A DNA stretch of 64,000 bases from Microbacterium sufflavum (GCF_023101165.1 NZ_CP078076.1:3038001-3102000), one strand, 5' to 3'; positions 1 to 10,948 are shown, counted from the first letter of the stretch. The notes: a model not told the origin generated them from the sequence alone. Translations and numbers: made by a program.

Positions 1-2
1 CG

Positions 3-1115
3 ACTCGGACGACCCCCGTTCCGCGATCCCGCGGGTGGGCGAAGGCGCTGACCGTCTTCGCGTGGCTCTCGTTCGTCAGCGAGACGATCATCATCGGCAC
101 CGGCGGCGCGGTGCGTCTGACCGGCTCCGGCCTCGGCTGTTCCGACTGGCCGCTGTGCACGCCCGAGTCGCTCGTGCCCATCCTCGAAGTGCAGGGGGTG
201 CACGGCATCATCGAGTTCGGCAACCGCCTGATGACGGGCGTCGTCGGCATCATCGCGCTCACCGTCGTGCTGCTCGTCCTGTACACGGTGAACGGGCGTC
301 GCGCGGTCACGAAGGCGCTGTGGTTCGCGCTCGGCGGCATCGTCGCGGCCGGCATCGCCTTCGCGATCGCCTTCCCCTTCCACTTCCCCGCCTCGCCGAT
401 CGCGTCCGGCGTGCTGCTGCTCGCCGTCATCGCGGCCGCCGTCCACTCCGTCCGCACCACGGCCACGCGTCGCGACCTCGTGCTCCTGGCGTGGCTCGTG
501 CTGATCGGTGTGGTGGCGCAGGCCCTCGTCGGAGGCATCACGGTCCTGACCGGGCTGAACCCCTTCATCGTGGGCTTCCACTACACCTCGTCGCTGCTTC
601 TCGTGTGCGTCACGGCCGCGTTCCTCGTGCGCCTCAAGACCGCACCGGGGCCCCGCGAACGCGCCGTGCCGAGCTGGTTCGCGATCGTCACGCATGTGAC
701 AGGACTCGCGCTCGCGGTGACGATCCTGTTCGGCGTCCTCACCACCGGCTCCGGGCCGCACTCGGGTGATGCGGACGTGCTGCGCCACGGCTTCGACGCG
801 ACCGTCCTCGCGCACGTGCACTCCTGGCCCGGCTACGTGCTGGCCGCCCTGGTGCTGTTCCTCACGATCACCGCCTGGGCACTCCGCCTGGAGCCCCGCC
901 GCTGGCTGCTCGTGCTCGTGCTCGCGATCCTGGTGCAGGTCGGCGTCGGGGTGTGGCAGGCGCGCGAGGGGCTGCCGCCGATCCTGGTCGGCATCCACAT
1001 GGTGCTCGCCTCGCTGTCGGCCGCGACGTACACCGTGGTCGTGCTGCACCTGAAGCGCCCGGTGCGGACGGACGTCGCGGCCGAGGAACCCGCCCCGGCG
1101 CTCACCGGGCGCTGA
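3..1115 (+). CDS. ctaA: heme A synthase CtaA (COX15 family), 5' end outside window
   Basis: Oxidises the C-8 methyl of heme O to a formyl group to give heme A for aa3-type cytochrome oxidase; an integral membrane enzyme. The reading frame is open from base 3, so the start may lie upstream; 370 codons are visible. About eight hydrophobic segments are seen. Histidines expected to ligate heme fall at window codons 67 (in HGIIEFGNR), 193 (GFHYTSS), 271 and 273 (HVHSW) and 332 (GIHMVLA), the paired pattern of the COX15/CtaA family. A GTGGAVRLTGSGLGCSDWP motif follows the first helix, with a Cys typical of the actinobacterial and Bacillus type. Convergent ctaB downstream makes the heme O substrate. 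Confidence 0.93.
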   Translation, partial: TRTTPVPRSRGWAKALTVFAWLSFVSETIIIGTGGAVRLTGSGLGCSDWPLCTPESLVPILEVQGVHGIIEFGNRLMTGVVGIIALTVVLLVLYTVNGRRAVTKALWFALGGIVAAGIAFAIAFPFHFPASPIASGVLLLAVIAAAVHSVRTTATRRDLVLLAWLVLIGVVAQALVGGITVLTGLNPFIVGFHYTSSLLLVCVTAAFLVRLKTAPGPRERAVPSWFAIVTHVTGLALAVTILFGVLTTGSGPHSGDADVLRHGFDATVLAHVHSWPGYVLAALVLFLTITAWALRLEPRRWLLVLVLAILVQVGVGVWQAREGLPPILVGIHMVLASLSAATYTVVVLHLKRPVRTDVAAEEPAPALTGR

Positions 1116-1180
1116 GCCGCACAGACGATCCATAGCGTGCGCACCGGGGCCTCATCAGGGCATCGGTCAGCCTGGTCGGC

Positions 1181-1663
1181 ATGCACAGAACACTGACCAG
1201 AAGCATCGGATTCTGGATTCTCCTCATCGTGTCCCTCGCCGCGATCGGCGTCGGCGGATGGCTCGTCGCCGGCCAGATCGGCACCATGACGAGCACCCTG
1301 CTCGATGGCACGGCCACGGGGGTGGAGGTCTACGTCGGCCAGTCGCTCGTGGTGGTCGGAGCCGCGGTGCTCGGCGCCGGCCTGATCGGCCTGCTCCTCG
1401 CCCTCGGCCTCGTGGCGGCGCGGGCACTCGTCCCGGCCGTGCCCGCCGTGCCCGTCGCGCTCGACGCCGGAATGGATGAGCCGTCCCCCAACGAGGCCAT
1501 CGCCGCGACCGGGTCCGCGACCGATCAGGATGCGACGGCGACCACGGACGCCGCCAGCACGCCGGCGGACGACGCGTCAGCGTCCGCGGCGTCGGAGGAC
1601 GCTGCGGATCAGAACGGCAGCAGCGGGTCGACCGCGACGGCCACGAAGATCAGCGTCAAGTAG
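1181..1663 (+). CDS. small two-helix membrane protein, function unknown
   Basis: A 160-residue protein with two predicted transmembrane helices (roughly residues 9-30 and 50-78) and an acidic Ala/Thr/Ser/Asp-rich tail from about residue 98 that looks disordered. I recognise no catalytic motif. It sits between ctaA and the convergent ctaB, and its last 55 bases overlap the 3' end of ctaB on the other strand. No clear Shine-Dalgarno or -10 box fixes the ATG at 1181, so the start is provisional. Position beside heme genes does not by itself show a role in heme or oxidase assembly. Confidence 0.7.
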   Translation: MHRTLTRSIGFWILLIVSLAAIGVGGWLVAGQIGTMTSTLLDGTATGVEVYVGQSLVVVGAAVLGAGLIGLLLALGLVAARALVPAVPAVPVALDAGMDEPSPNEAIAATGSATDQDATATTDAASTPADDASASAASEDAADQNGSSGSTATATKISVK

Positions 1664-2514
1664 GTGATCGAGGCGTGGAAGACTCGCATCGGCCGCGCCT
1701 CGGTCCCCCGCACCGCCTGGTTGTACAGGCGGTGCGACTCGTAGATGAACCAGCCGCCGAAGACCAGCGCGGACACCGTGTAGACGAGACCCATGTTCGC
1801 GATCGGCACCAGCAGCAGCGAGCACGCGACGGTCGCCCACGCGTAGAGGATCACCTGGAGGCCGACCTGCGAGGCGTTGCGCGTGACGCCGAGCATCGGG
1901 ACGTCGACGTCCTCGTAGTCGTCCTTGTACTTCATCGACAGCGGCCAGTAGTGCGGCGGCGTCCACAGGAAGACCAGCAGGAACAGGATGAACGCCGGCC
2001 AGTCGAGAGAGCCCGTGACGGCCGACCAGCCGATGAGCACGGGGAAGCAGCCCGCGATGCCGCCCCAGATGATGTTCTGCTCGGTGCGGCGCTTGAGGAT
2101 CATCGTGTAGATCACGACGTAGAAGAAGATGGCCGAGGCCGAGAGCACTGCGGTGAGCCAGTTGGTGGTGAACCAGAGCCAGACGGTGGACACGATCGCG
2201 AGAGTCCAGGAGAAGATCAGCGCGCCGCGCGGGCTCACCTCGCCCGTGACCAGCGGACGGTTCTCCGTGCGGTGCATGTGCGCGTCGATGTCGCGGTCGA
2301 GATACATGTTGAACGCCCCGGCCGAGCCGGCGCTCATGGATCCGCCGATGACGGTCGCGAGGACCAGCCAGAGGTTCGGGAGACCGCCCTGGGCGAGGAA
2401 CATCACCGGGACGGTCGAGACGAGGAGGAGTTCGAGGACTCGGGGCTTCGTCAGCGTCACGTAAGCGCTCACCGTGCGACCGATGGACGACTTCCGTACG
2501 GTCTGATCAGACAT
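1609..2514 (-). CDS. ctaB: protoheme IX farnesyltransferase (heme O synthase)
   Basis: Transfers a farnesyl group from farnesyl diphosphate to the vinyl of heme B, making heme O, the substrate of CtaA. The 301-residue protein has the UbiA-family layout: about nine membrane helices, the Asp-rich prenyl-diphosphate site [15 protein letters not shown] and the second loop with [13 protein letters not shown]. The frame is open far upstream, antisense to tkt, but similarity begins only at the ATG at 2514 ([10 protein letters not shown]), and the extension is low-complexity Arg/Gly. An AGGAGG stretch lies about 15 nt upstream, a rather long spacing. Divergent from tkt; convergent overlap with the preceding small membrane gene. 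Confidence 0.95.
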   Translation of the reverse strand: MSDQTVRKSSIGRTVSAYVTLTKPRVLELLLVSTVPVMFLAQGGLPNLWLVLATVIGGSMSAGSAGAFNMYLDRDIDAHMHRTENRPLVTGEVSPRGALIFSWTLAIVSTVWLWFTTNWLTAVLSASAIFFYVVIYTMILKRRTEQNIIWGGIAGCFPVLIGWSAVTGSLDWPAFILFLLVFLWTPPHYWPLSMKYKDDYEDVDVPMLGVTRNASQVGLQVILYAWATVACSLLLVPIANMGLVYTVSALVFGGWFIYESHRLYNQAVRGTEARPMRVFHASITYLTLIFVAVAVDPLLPF

Positions 2515-2564
2515 CGTCGAGATCTCGATCGCCTCCTCCGCGCGCGTTACGGGACAACCTCTCC

Positions 2565-2634
2565 AGTGTATGACACGCGATGACGCCTTCCGTGCCGCCC
2601 GGCCACCGATCGGATCCACCGTCACCGCTATGCT
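2565..2634. promoter_or_regulatory. candidate divergent promoters between ctaB and tkt
   Basis: The 243-base gap between ctaB and tkt has a TACACT hexamer on the minus strand (2570-2565), about 50 nt before the ctaB start, and TATGCT on the plus strand (2629-2634), about 123 nt before tkt. Both fit the actinobacterial TANNNT -10 pattern. Neither has a convincing -35 element. Nothing else is recognised in the gap. Confidence 0.35.
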
Positions 2635-2757
2635 GAAGGCACTCGCGCGCCCGATGCTGCGCACACCCCCACCCGTCCTCGAGGCGGTGCGGAATGCGCC
2701 AGGGAAGTTGCGGATGCGCCAAGGAATACGGGCGCCCTCGAAACTGTCGGAAAGGGC

Positions 2758-4860
2758 ATGAACGTGTCGGAATTGCAGTGGGACGAGATCGATCGACGCG
2801 CGGTGGACACCGCCCGGATCCTGGCGGCCGATGCGGTCGAGAAGGTCGGCAACGGCCACCCCGGCACGGCGATGAGCCTGGCTCCCGCGGCGTATCTGCT
2901 GTACCAGCGCGTCCTGCGGCACGACCCCGCCGACACCGACTGGCTCGGCCGCGACCGGTTCATCCTCTCCGTCGGACACTCGTCCCTCACGCAGTACGTG
3001 CAGCTCTACCTCGGCGGCTTCGGCCTGGAGCTCGATGACCTCAAGGCGCTGCGCACGTGGGGATCGAAGACCCCCGGCCACCCCGAGTACGGACACACGA
3101 AGGGCGTGGAGATCACGACGGGGCCGCTCGGGCAGGGCCTCGCCTCCGCCGTGGGCTTCGCGTACGCCGCCCGCTACGAGCGTGGGCTGTTCGATCCGGA
3201 GGCCGCGGCGGGCACGAGCCCGTTCGACCACTTCGTCTACGTGATCGCGGGTGACGGCGACCTGCAGGAGGGCGTGACCAGCGAGGCCTCGTCGCTCGCG
3301 GGCCACCAGCAGCTGGGCAACCTCATCGCGATCTACGACTCCAACCAGATCTCCATCGAGGACGACACCAACGTCGCGTTCACGGAGGATGTCGCCGCCC
3401 GCTACGCCTCCTACGGCTGGCACGTGCAGACGGTCGACTGGAAGAAGACGGGCGAGTACGTCGAAGACATCGCCGAGCTCTACGCCGCCATCGAGGCCGC
3501 GAAGGGCGAGACCGACAAGCCGTCGCTCATCATCCTCAAGACCATCATCGGCTGGCCGTCGCCCGGCAAGCAGAACACCGGCAAGATCCACGGCTCCGCC
3601 CTCGGCGCGGACGAGCTCGCCGCGACCAAGAAGGTCCTCGGGTTCGACCCGGAGCAGACGTTCGTGGTGGCCGACGACGTGATCGCCCACACGCGCGGCC
3701 TGGCCGAGCGCGCGGCCGAGGAGCGCGCCGCCTGGCAGAAGTCGTTCGACGCCTGGGCCGAGGCGAACCCGGAGCGCAAGGCGCTGCTCGACCGCGTCGA
3801 GGCCCGCGAGCTCCCCGCCGACATCGCCGACGCGCTGCCCGTGTTCGAGGCCGGCAAGGACGTCTCGACCCGCGCCGCGTCCGGCCAGGTCATCAACGCC
3901 CTCGCCGCACAGCTGCCCGAGCTCTGGGGCGGGTCCGCCGACCTCGCCGAGTCCAACCTCACCACGATCAAGGACGCGGCGTCGTTCATCCCCGAGGAGT
4001 GGTCGACGCACGAGTGGTCGGGCACCCCCTACGGCCGCGTGCTGCACTTCGGCATCCGCGAGCACGCGATGGGCGCGATCGTGAACGGCATCGTGCTGCA
4101 CGGGCCGACGCGCGCGTTCGGCGGCACCTTCCTCATCTTCAGCGACTACATGCGCCCCTCGGTGCGTCTGGCCGCTCTGATGAACGTGCCGAGCATCTTC
4201 GTCTGGACGCACGACTCCGTCGCCCTCGGCGAGGACGGCCCCACCCACCAGCCCATCGAGCAGCTCGCCACGCTGCGCGCGATCCCGAACCTGGCCGTCG
4301 TGCGCCCCGCCGACGCGAACGAGACCGCCGCCGTGTGGCTGGAGATCCTCCGCCGCCACGAGGGCCCCGCCGGCATCGCCCTGACGCGACAGAACATCCC
4401 GGTGTTCGAGCGCGGTGACGGCGAGGCCTCCGGCGACACGTTCGCCTCCGCCGCTCAGGCCGTCAAGGGTGCGTACGTGCTCGCCGAGGCCCCGAACGGC
4501 ACGCCCGACGTCATCATCGTCGCCACCGGATCCGAGGTGCAGCTCGCGGTGAACGCCCGCGCGGCCCTCGCCGAGGAGGGCGTGAACGTGCGCGTCGTCT
4601 CGGCCCCGTCGCTCGAGTGGTTCGCGGAGCAGGACGAGGCGTACCGCGAGAGCGTGCTGCCGTCGTCGGTCACGGCGCGGGTGTCGGTCGAGGCCGGCTC
4701 CGTGCTCACGTGGCGCGGCATCGTCGGCGACCGCGGTCGTTCGGTCGGCATCGACCACTTCGGCGCCTCCGCCGACTACAAGACCCTCTTCGAGAAGTTC
4801 GGCATCACCACCGAGGCCGTCGTCGCGGCCGCCCGCGAGACCATCAAGGAGAACGCATGA
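2758..4860 (+). CDS. tkt: transketolase
   Basis: Thiamine-diphosphate enzyme moving two-carbon units between ketose and aldose phosphates in the non-oxidative pentose phosphate pathway. At 700 residues it has the full family length. Visible landmarks: GNGHPG with His34, GHSS with His74, the TPP/Mg motif GDGDLQEG at 165-172 completed by N196, and the pyrimidine-binding domain with GIREHAMG and [16 protein letters not shown]. The start ATG at 2758 follows a GGAAAGG Shine-Dalgarno. First gene of the tkt-tal-pgi-zwf-opcA-pgl operon; its TGA overlaps the tal start (ATGA). Confidence 0.98.
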   Translation: MNVSELQWDEIDRRAVDTARILAADAVEKVGNGHPGTAMSLAPAAYLLYQRVLRHDPADTDWLGRDRFILSVGHSSLTQYVQLYLGGFGLELDDLKALRTWGSKTPGHPEYGHTKGVEITTGPLGQGLASAVGFAYAARYERGLFDPEAAAGTSPFDHFVYVIAGDGDLQEGVTSEASSLAGHQQLGNLIAIYDSNQISIEDDTNVAFTEDVAARYASYGWHVQTVDWKKTGEYVEDIAELYAAIEAAKGETDKPSLIILKTIIGWPSPGKQNTGKIHGSALGADELAATKKVLGFDPEQTFVVADDVIAHTRGLAERAAEERAAWQKSFDAWAEANPERKALLDRVEARELPADIADALPVFEAGKDVSTRAASGQVINALAAQLPELWGGSADLAESNLTTIKDAASFIPEEWSTHEWSGTPYGRVLHFGIREHAMGAIVNGIVLHGPTRAFGGTFLIFSDYMRPSVRLAALMNVPSIFVWTHDSVALGEDGPTHQPIEQLATLRAIPNLAVVRPADANETAAVWLEILRRHEGPAGIALTRQNIPVFERGDGEASGDTFASAAQAVKGAYVLAEAPNGTPDVIIVATGSEVQLAVNARAALAEEGVNVRVVSAPSLEWFAEQDEAYRESVLPSSVTARVSVEAGSVLTWRGIVGDRGRSVGIDHFGASADYKTLFEKFGITTEAVVAAARETIKENA

Positions 4861-5969
4861 GCACCCCCACCGCACAGCTCGCCGAGGCCGGCGTCAGCAT
4901 CTGGCTCGACGACCTCTCGCGCACCCGCATCTCCTCCGGCAACCTCGCGGAGCTGATCTCGTCGCGCAACGTCGTCGGCGTCACCACGAACCCGACGATC
5001 TTCGCCAACGCGATCACCGACAAGAACGACACGTCGTACGACGCGCAGGTCACCGAGCTCGCCGCGTCCGGCGCCTCGGCGGAGGAGGCCGTGTTCGCGG
5101 CCACCACGCAGGATGTGGGTGCCGCGCTCGACATCTTCCGCCCGGTGTGGGAGCAGTCCGGTCACGTGGACGGCCGCGTGTCCATCGAGGTCTCCCCCGA
5201 CCTCGCGCATGACACCGACGGCACCGTCGCGCAGGCGAAGGAGCTGTGGGCGAAGATCGACCGCCCGAACCTGCTCGTGAAGATCCCGGCGACCAAGGCC
5301 GGCCTCCCGGCGATCACCGAGGCGATCGCGCACGGCATCAGCGTCAACGTGACCCTGATCTTCAGCCTGGAGCGGTACGCCGAGGTCATCGACGCCTACC
5401 TGACGGGCCTGGAGCGCGCGAAGGACGCCGGTGTCGACCTGTCGACCGTCCACTCCGTCGCGTCGTTCTTCGTCTCCCGCGTGGACACCGAGACCGACAA
5501 GCGCCTCACCGCGATCGGGACCGACGCCGCCGAGGCCCTCAAGAGCAAGGCCGGCCTGGCCAACGCCCGCCTGGCCTACGAGCTGTTCGAGCAGAGCTTC
5601 GAGACCGACCGGGCGAAGGCCCTCCTCGCGGCGGGGGCGAACGCCCAGCGTCCGCTCTGGGCGTCGACCGGCGTGAAGGACCCTGCGCTGCCCGACACCC
5701 TCTACGTCACCGAGCTCGTTGCCCCCGGCGTCGTCAACACCATGCCGGAGAAGACCCTCGAGGCCACCTTCGACCACGGCGTCGTCACCGGCGACACCAT
5801 CACCGGCGGGTACGACGAGGCCCGTCAGGTCTTCGCCGGGCTGGAAGAGGTCGGCATCGACTTCACCGACGTCACCCAGGTGCTCGAGGACGAGGGCGTC
5901 GCCAAGTTCATCGATTCGTGGCACGACCTGCTCACCCAGGTCGCCGAGGCGCTGGAGGCACAGCGATGA
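4857..5969 (+). CDS. tal: transaldolase
   Basis: Transfers a dihydroxyacetone unit between sedoheptulose-7-phosphate and glyceraldehyde-3-phosphate. The 370-residue sequence belongs to the longer actinobacterial transaldolase class; Lys142 in [12 protein letters not shown] is the expected Schiff-base residue, and [11 protein letters not shown] and [11 protein letters not shown] are family signatures. Starts in the ATGA overlap with tkt and ends in another ATGA overlap with pgi, so translational coupling is likely. In some actinobacteria tal and pgi are fused; here they are separate, adjacent genes. Confidence 0.97.
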   Translation: MSTPTAQLAEAGVSIWLDDLSRTRISSGNLAELISSRNVVGVTTNPTIFANAITDKNDTSYDAQVTELAASGASAEEAVFAATTQDVGAALDIFRPVWEQSGHVDGRVSIEVSPDLAHDTDGTVAQAKELWAKIDRPNLLVKIPATKAGLPAITEAIAHGISVNVTLIFSLERYAEVIDAYLTGLERAKDAGVDLSTVHSVASFFVSRVDTETDKRLTAIGTDAAEALKSKAGLANARLAYELFEQSFETDRAKALLAAGANAQRPLWASTGVKDPALPDTLYVTELVAPGVVNTMPEKTLEATFDHGVVTGDTITGGYDEARQVFAGLEEVGIDFTDVTQVLEDEGVAKFIDSWHDLLTQVAEALEAQR

Positions 5970-7573
5970 CCTTCGCGATCCATGCCTCGGGCGCCGCGCG
6001 TGCCGCGATCGAGGAGACCGTCCCGAGCCTCGTCCACGACCTGGTCGCCTCGCGCATCACGAGCGGCGACGCCACGCTGTGGGGTCCGGCGGCCGAGGCC
6101 GAGGCCTCGATCCGGCTCGGGTGGGTCGAGGCGGTCTCCGTCTCCCGGCCGCTCGTCGCCGAGATCGTCGCCCTGCGCGAGGAGCTCGCCGCGAAGGGAG
6201 TCACGCGCGTCGTGCTCGCCGGCATGGGCGGGTCGTCGCTCGCGCCCGAGGTGATCGCACAGACCTCGGGTGTCCCCCTCACGATCCTCGACTCCACGGC
6301 GCCCGGCCAGGTGCTGGCCGCGCTCGACGAGGGCCTCGCCGAGACCGTGCTCGTGGTGTCGTCGAAGTCCGGGTCCACGGTCGAGACCGACTCGCAGCGT
6401 CGCACGTTCGAGGCGGCGTTCCGCGACCTCGGCATCGACCCGACCGAGCGCATCGTCGTCGTCACCGACCCGGGCTCGCCGCTCGACGCCTCTGCGCGCG
6501 AGGCTGGGTACCGCGTGTTCAACGCCGACCCGAACGTGGGCGGCCGCTACTCCGCGCTGACCGCGTTCGGTCTGGTGCCGTCCGGCCTCGCGGGCGTCGA
6601 CATCGACGAACTGCTGAACGAGGCCGAGGCCTCGCTGCTCGAGGTCGCCGTCGACTCCGCCGAGAACCCGGCCCTGCGCCTGGGCGCGGCCATCGCCGCG
6701 ACCACCCCGCGCCGCGACAAGCTGGGTCTGATCACGGACGGCACCCACATCAAGGGCCTGCCCGACTGGATCGAGCAGCTCATCGCCGAGTCCACGGGCA
6801 AGGAGGGAACCGGCATCCTCCCGGTCGTGCTGCTCCCCGTCTCCCCCGAGCTCGACCCCGTGCCCGCCGACCTGCAGATCGTGCGACTGGTCGACGACGC
6901 GAACGAGTTCCACCTGCACGAGCGCCACGAAGGTGAGATCCTCGTCAGCGGCACGCTCGGCGCGCAGTTCATCGTCTGGGAGTACGCCACCGCCATCGCC
7001 GGGCACCTGCTCGGCATCAACCCGTTCGACCAGCCCGACGTCGAGTCGGCGAAGGTGGCCGCGCGCGGCCTCCTCGACGCCCGACCCGAGCCCACCGCCC
7101 CCGCGTTCGTGGAGAACGGCGTCGAGGTGCGCGTGTCGGACCCGGCTCTCGCGGCCTCCGGCACGGTCGAGGGCGTGCTCGACGCGCTGTGGGCGCAGCT
7201 GCCCGCCGACGGCTACGTGTCGATCCAGGCGTACGTCAACCGTCTCGAGGTGCCGCAGCTGCAGGGCCTGCGCGAGCTGGTCGCGGCCGACTCCGGTCGT
7301 CCGACCACGTTCGGCTGGGGCCCGCGCTTCCTCCACTCGACCGGCCAGTACCACAAGGGCGGCCCAGCGCAGGGGGTGTTCCTGCAGATCCTGGAGCGCA
7401 CGGACGTCGACCTGGAGATCCCCGATCGTCCGTTCACGTTCGGTCAGCTCATCCAGGCGCAGGCCGCCGGCGACGCGGGCGTGCTCGCGGAGCACGGGCG
7501 TCCCGTCGTCTCGCTGACGATCACGGAGTCGTCCGACGACGTGCTCACCCTCTTCGAAGCCGCACAGAAGTAA
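5966..7573 (+). CDS. pgi: glucose-6-phosphate isomerase
   Basis: Interconverts glucose-6-phosphate and fructose-6-phosphate, linking glycolysis to zwf. The 535-residue protein has the SIS-fold motifs [12 protein letters not shown] and [14 protein letters not shown] that bind the sugar phosphate, then [13 protein letters not shown] and a C-terminal [13 protein letters not shown] segment. This resembles the PGI half of bifunctional TAL/PGI proteins more than the classic E. coli enzyme. ATG 5966 overlaps the tal stop by 4 nt. Its 3' end is 21 nt before zwf with a GCAGGAGAAG Shine-Dalgarno in the gap. Confidence 0.95.
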   Translation: MTFAIHASGAARAAIEETVPSLVHDLVASRITSGDATLWGPAAEAEASIRLGWVEAVSVSRPLVAEIVALREELAAKGVTRVVLAGMGGSSLAPEVIAQTSGVPLTILDSTAPGQVLAALDEGLAETVLVVSSKSGSTVETDSQRRTFEAAFRDLGIDPTERIVVVTDPGSPLDASAREAGYRVFNADPNVGGRYSALTAFGLVPSGLAGVDIDELLNEAEASLLEVAVDSAENPALRLGAAIAATTPRRDKLGLITDGTHIKGLPDWIEQLIAESTGKEGTGILPVVLLPVSPELDPVPADLQIVRLVDDANEFHLHERHEGEILVSGTLGAQFIVWEYATAIAGHLLGINPFDQPDVESAKVAARGLLDARPEPTAPAFVENGVEVRVSDPALAASGTVEGVLDALWAQLPADGYVSIQAYVNRLEVPQLQGLRELVAADSGRPTTFGWGPRFLHSTGQYHKGGPAQGVFLQILERTDVDLEIPDRPFTFGQLIQAQAAGDAGVLAEHGRPVVSLTITESSDDVLTLFEAAQK

Positions 7574-7594
7574 CAGCAGGAGAAGCCCCCACCG

Positions 7595-9145
7595 ATGACT
7601 GTTCCCCTCTCGCGCGGGCACAACCCGCTGCGCGACCCCGACGATCGCCGGCTCAATCGGATCGCGGGGCCCAGCGCCCTCGTGATCTTCGGCGTCACGG
7701 GAGACCTGTCGCGCAAGAAACTCATGCCCGCGGTGTACGACCTCGCCAACCGCGGCCTGCTGCCCCCCGGGTTCGCTCTGGTCGGGTTCGCCCGACGCGA
7801 CTGGGAGGACCAGGACTTCGCGCAGGTCGTGTACGACGCGGTGAAGGAGCACGCCAGGACGCCGTTCCGCGAGGAGACCTGGGCGCAGCTGTTGCAGGGC
7901 ATCCGCTTCGTGTCCGGCGAGTTCGACAACCCGGACTCCTTCCGCAAGCTCAGGGAGACCGTCGAGCGTCTCGACGTGGAACGCGGCACGATGGGCAACC
8001 ACGCGTTCTACCTGTCGATCCCGCCGAAGGACTTCCCGCTGGTGGCGAAGCAGCTCAAGGACTCCGGGCTCGTCGGGCAGGACGCCGACGACGATGAGCG
8101 GTGGCGGCGTGTGGTCATCGAGAAGCCGTTCGGGCACGACCTCGAGTCAGCCCGCGCGCTGAACGCGGCGCTGGAGGTCGCGTTCCCCGCCGACTCGATC
8201 TTCCGCATCGACCACTACCTCGGCAAGGAGACGGTCCAGAACATCCTGGCGCTGCGCTTCGCCAATGAGCTGTACGAGCCGATCTGGAACCGCAACTACG
8301 TGGACCACGTGCAGATCACGATGGCCGAGGACATCGGCGTCGGGGGACGCGCGGGGTACTACGACGGCATCGGGGCGGCCCGTGACGTGATCCAGAACCA
8401 CCTCCTGCAGTTGCTGGCGCTCACCGCGATGGAGGAGCCGATCAGCCTGTCGGCGGAGCATCTGCGCGCCGAGAAGGAGAAAGTGCTCGCCGCCGTGCAC
8501 GTGCCGGAGGACCTGTCGCTCGCGACGGCCCGCGGGCAGTACGCCGGTGGCTGGCAGGGCGGCGAGAAGGTGACCGGCTTCCTCGACGAGGAGGGCATGA
8601 ACCCCGAGTCCACGACCGAGACCTACGCGGCCATCAAGCTGGAGATCGACACGCGACGCTGGGCGGGCGTGCCGTTCTACCTGCGCACCGGCAAGCGCCT
8701 CGGCCGTCGCGTGACCGAGATCGCCGTCGTGTTCAACCGGGCACCGCAGCACCTCTTCGGCCGGGGCAACGCCTCCGAGCTCGGACAGAACGCGCTCGTC
8801 ATCCGCGTGCAGCCCGATGAGGGTGTCACGATCCGGTTCGGCTCGAAGGTCCCCGGCACAGGCTCGAACGTGCGCGACGTCACGATGGACTTCGGCTACG
8901 GCCACGCCTTCACGGAGGCGAGCCCGGAGGCGTACGAGCGGCTCATCCTCGACGTGCTGCTCGGAGACCCGCCGCTCTTCCCGCGGCACGAGGAGGTCGA
9001 GCTCTCCTGGAAGATCCTCGACCCGGTGGAGAAGTACTGGGCGGCCCAGGGCGGCCCGGTGGAGCAGTACGCTCCGGGATCGTGGGGCCCGGCGTCCGCC
9101 GACGACCTGCTGGCCCGCGACGGACGAGTCTGGAGACGCCCGTGA
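7595..9145 (+). CDS. zwf: glucose-6-phosphate 1-dehydrogenase
   Basis: Oxidises glucose-6-phosphate to 6-phosphogluconolactone and reduces NADP, the entry step of the oxidative pentose phosphate pathway. 516 residues, normal length. The N-terminal nucleotide site reads FGVTGDLSRKKLMPA, and the active-site block RIDHYLGKE lies at 204-212 with the catalytic His in it. Followed with a 4-nt GTGA overlap by opcA, whose product is needed for full activity in actinobacteria and cyanobacteria. Confidence 0.98.
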   Translation: MTVPLSRGHNPLRDPDDRRLNRIAGPSALVIFGVTGDLSRKKLMPAVYDLANRGLLPPGFALVGFARRDWEDQDFAQVVYDAVKEHARTPFREETWAQLLQGIRFVSGEFDNPDSFRKLRETVERLDVERGTMGNHAFYLSIPPKDFPLVAKQLKDSGLVGQDADDDERWRRVVIEKPFGHDLESARALNAALEVAFPADSIFRIDHYLGKETVQNILALRFANELYEPIWNRNYVDHVQITMAEDIGVGGRAGYYDGIGAARDVIQNHLLQLLALTAMEEPISLSAEHLRAEKEKVLAAVHVPEDLSLATARGQYAGGWQGGEKVTGFLDEEGMNPESTTETYAAIKLEIDTRRWAGVPFYLRTGKRLGRRVTEIAVVFNRAPQHLFGRGNASELGQNALVIRVQPDEGVTIRFGSKVPGTGSNVRDVTMDFGYGHAFTEASPEAYERLILDVLLGDPPLFPRHEEVELSWKILDPVEKYWAAQGGPVEQYAPGSWGPASADDLLARDGRVWRRP

Positions 9146-10077
9146 TCATCGACCTTCCCGACACGACCGTCAGCCAGGTCGCGAAGCAGCTCGTCAAGGT
9201 GCGCGAGGAGGGCGGCGCGGTCGCCCTCGGACGCGTGCTGACGCTCGTCATCTCCGCGCGCAACGGAGTCGCGGAGGCCGCGATCGACGCGGCCAACGAC
9301 GCCTCGCGTGAGCACCCGATGCGCGTGATCGTGCTCACGACCGGAGACGGCGAGTCCCGCCTGGACGCACAGATCCGTGTGGGCGGAGACGCCGGAGCCA
9401 GCGAGGTCGTGGTGCTGCACGCCTACGGCGACGCCGCCAGCAACGAGGAGAGCCTGATCACCGGGCTCCTGCTCCCCGACGCACCCGTCGTGGCGTGGTG
9501 GCCGGAGGAGGCTCCGGCGTCGCCGTCGTCCTCCCCGCTCGGCCGCATCGCGCAGCGCCGGATCACCGACGCCGCGACCTCGCCCGATGTGCGCGACCGG
9601 CTCGCGCTGCTCGGCCGCACGCACGCGCCCGGCGACACCGACCTCGCGTGGACGCGGCTCACGCACTGGCGCGAGCAGCTGGCCGCCGTGCTGGATCAGC
9701 CGCCGTACGAGACCATCACCGCCGTCGAGGTGCGCGGGGCCGCCGCCTCCCCCTCCACCGCTCTGCTCGCCGCGTGGCTGCAGATGGCGCTGGACGTGCC
9801 GGTGCGGTGGTCGTACGAGAGCCCGGAGGAGTGGCAGGAGGGCATCAAGTCCGTGCGTCTGACGCGTGAGTCCGGTGACATCCTGCTGGAGCGTCCCTCG
9901 CCCGGCATCGCCGTGCTCACGCAGCCGGACCAGCCCAACCACGACCTCCACCTGCCGCGGCGCACGCTGCGCGAGTGCCTCGCCGAGGAGCTGCGCAGAT
10001 TGGATCCAGATCTCCTGTACGGTCGAGTCATCACGGATGGCTGGGAGAAGCTCGGTCCGCCCGAGACGGGAGAGTGA
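9142..10077 (+). CDS. opcA: glucose-6-phosphate dehydrogenase assembly protein OpcA
   Basis: OpcA is known as an accessory or allosteric partner of Zwf in cyanobacteria and actinobacteria. The 311-residue product starts at GTG 9142 (MIIDLPDTTVSQVAKQL) in a GTGA overlap with the zwf stop. Recognisable blocks are RVLTLVISARNG, ASEVVVLHAYGD, LLLPDAPVVAWWPEEAP and LRRLDPDLLYGRV near the C-terminus. No catalytic residues are expected. Coupling to zwf by overlap fits equal production of the two partners. Confidence 0.95.
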   Translation: MIIDLPDTTVSQVAKQLVKVREEGGAVALGRVLTLVISARNGVAEAAIDAANDASREHPMRVIVLTTGDGESRLDAQIRVGGDAGASEVVVLHAYGDAASNEESLITGLLLPDAPVVAWWPEEAPASPSSSPLGRIAQRRITDAATSPDVRDRLALLGRTHAPGDTDLAWTRLTHWREQLAAVLDQPPYETITAVEVRGAAASPSTALLAAWLQMALDVPVRWSYESPEEWQEGIKSVRLTRESGDILLERPSPGIAVLTQPDQPNHDLHLPRRTLRECLAEELRRLDPDLLYGRVITDGWEKLGPPETGE

Positions 10078-10082
10078 CACCG

Positions 10083-10862
10083 ATGTCGGAATCGTCCGCA
10101 GAGAAGCGGGTCGTGGTCGAGGCCACCCCGACAGCCCTCGCCCTCCGGGTCGCCGATCGTTTCCTCACCCGCGTCAAGGCGCGCACCAGGAACGGTCGCG
10201 TCGCCCACATCGCCCTCACCGGCGGTTCCATGGGCGGGGCCGTGCTCCGTGCGGTCGCCGACAACCCGCGCGCGGCGGACATCGACTGGTCGCTCGTGCA
10301 CTTCTGGTGGGGCGACGAGCGCTTCGTTCCCCGCGACGACTCGGACCGCAACGCGCTCCAGTCCCGCAACGCCCTGCTCGACCACATCCCGGTGCCCGAG
10401 GAGAACATCCACGAGGCCGCGGCGTCCGACAGCGGTCTGAACCTCGACGAGGCCGCTGCCGCGTACGCGGCGGAACTCGCCCGGTTCGGCACGGACGACC
10501 ACCCCTGGCCGTCCTTCGCGGTGTGCTTCCTGGGCGTCGGTCCCGACGGCCACATCGCCTCGCTGTTCCCGGATCGCGAGGAAGTGACGGTCACGGACGC
10601 TGCCGCGCTGCCGGTGCGCGATTCCCCCAAACCCCCGCCGGAGCGGATCACGCTCACGCGTCCGGTCCTGAACTCGTCCAAGCGGGTCTGGCTCGTGCTG
10701 ACGGGAGCGGACAAGGCCTCCGCGCTGGGCCTCGCACTGGCGGGCGCGAGCTATACGAGCGTGCCGGCGGCCGGTGCCAAGGGGCGCAAGCGCACGGTGT
10801 ACTTCGTCGACGAGGCCGCAGCGTCCGAGGTGTCGCCCGACCTCATCGATCAGACCTACTGA
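10083..10862 (+). CDS. pgl: 6-phosphogluconolactonase
   Basis: Hydrolyses 6-phosphogluconolactone to 6-phosphogluconate. The 259-residue protein shows the NagB/DevB fold markers ALTGGSMGGAVL, HFWWGDERFVPRDDSDRN and FLGVGPDGHIASLFP, the last carrying the catalytic His/Asp region. ATG 10083 lies 5 nt after opcA; a CGGGAGAG Shine-Dalgarno overlaps the opcA 3' end. Last gene of the operon; a strong hairpin follows. 6-phosphogluconate dehydrogenase (gnd) is not in this operon. Confidence 0.96.
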   Translation: MSESSAEKRVVVEATPTALALRVADRFLTRVKARTRNGRVAHIALTGGSMGGAVLRAVADNPRAADIDWSLVHFWWGDERFVPRDDSDRNALQSRNALLDHIPVPEENIHEAAASDSGLNLDEAAAAYAAELARFGTDDHPWPSFAVCFLGVGPDGHIASLFPDREEVTVTDAAALPVRDSPKPPPERITLTRPVLNSSKRVWLVLTGADKASALGLALAGASYTSVPAAGAKGRKRTVYFVDEAAASEVSPDLIDQTY

Positions 10863-10886
10863 GCCGGTCCTCCGGCCGCGGTCGCG

Positions 10887-10916
10887 CGCCCGCTCGTCCT
10901 CGGGGACGGGCGGGCG
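10887..10916. terminator. hairpin terminator between pgl and the convergent transporter
   Basis: A 13-bp stem (10887-10899 with 10904-10916, one G-U pair) closes a TCGG tetraloop. The T-run after it is weak. It sits between two convergent genes, so it could act in both directions. Confidence 0.75.
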
Positions 10917-10948
10917 TCTGCGTGCGTCGCGTCGAACCGAGAACGAGG

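Noticed and set aside
2515..4875. Long open frame that would extend CtaB by 787 codons antisense to tkt
   Set aside because: The extension is Arg/Gly/Val-rich low complexity, typical of high-GC antisense frames, and the CtaB family start is at 2514.
5825..8137. 770-codon minus-strand open frame opposite tal, pgi and zwf
   Set aside because: No recognisable domain; it mirrors the codon pattern of well-identified plus-strand genes.
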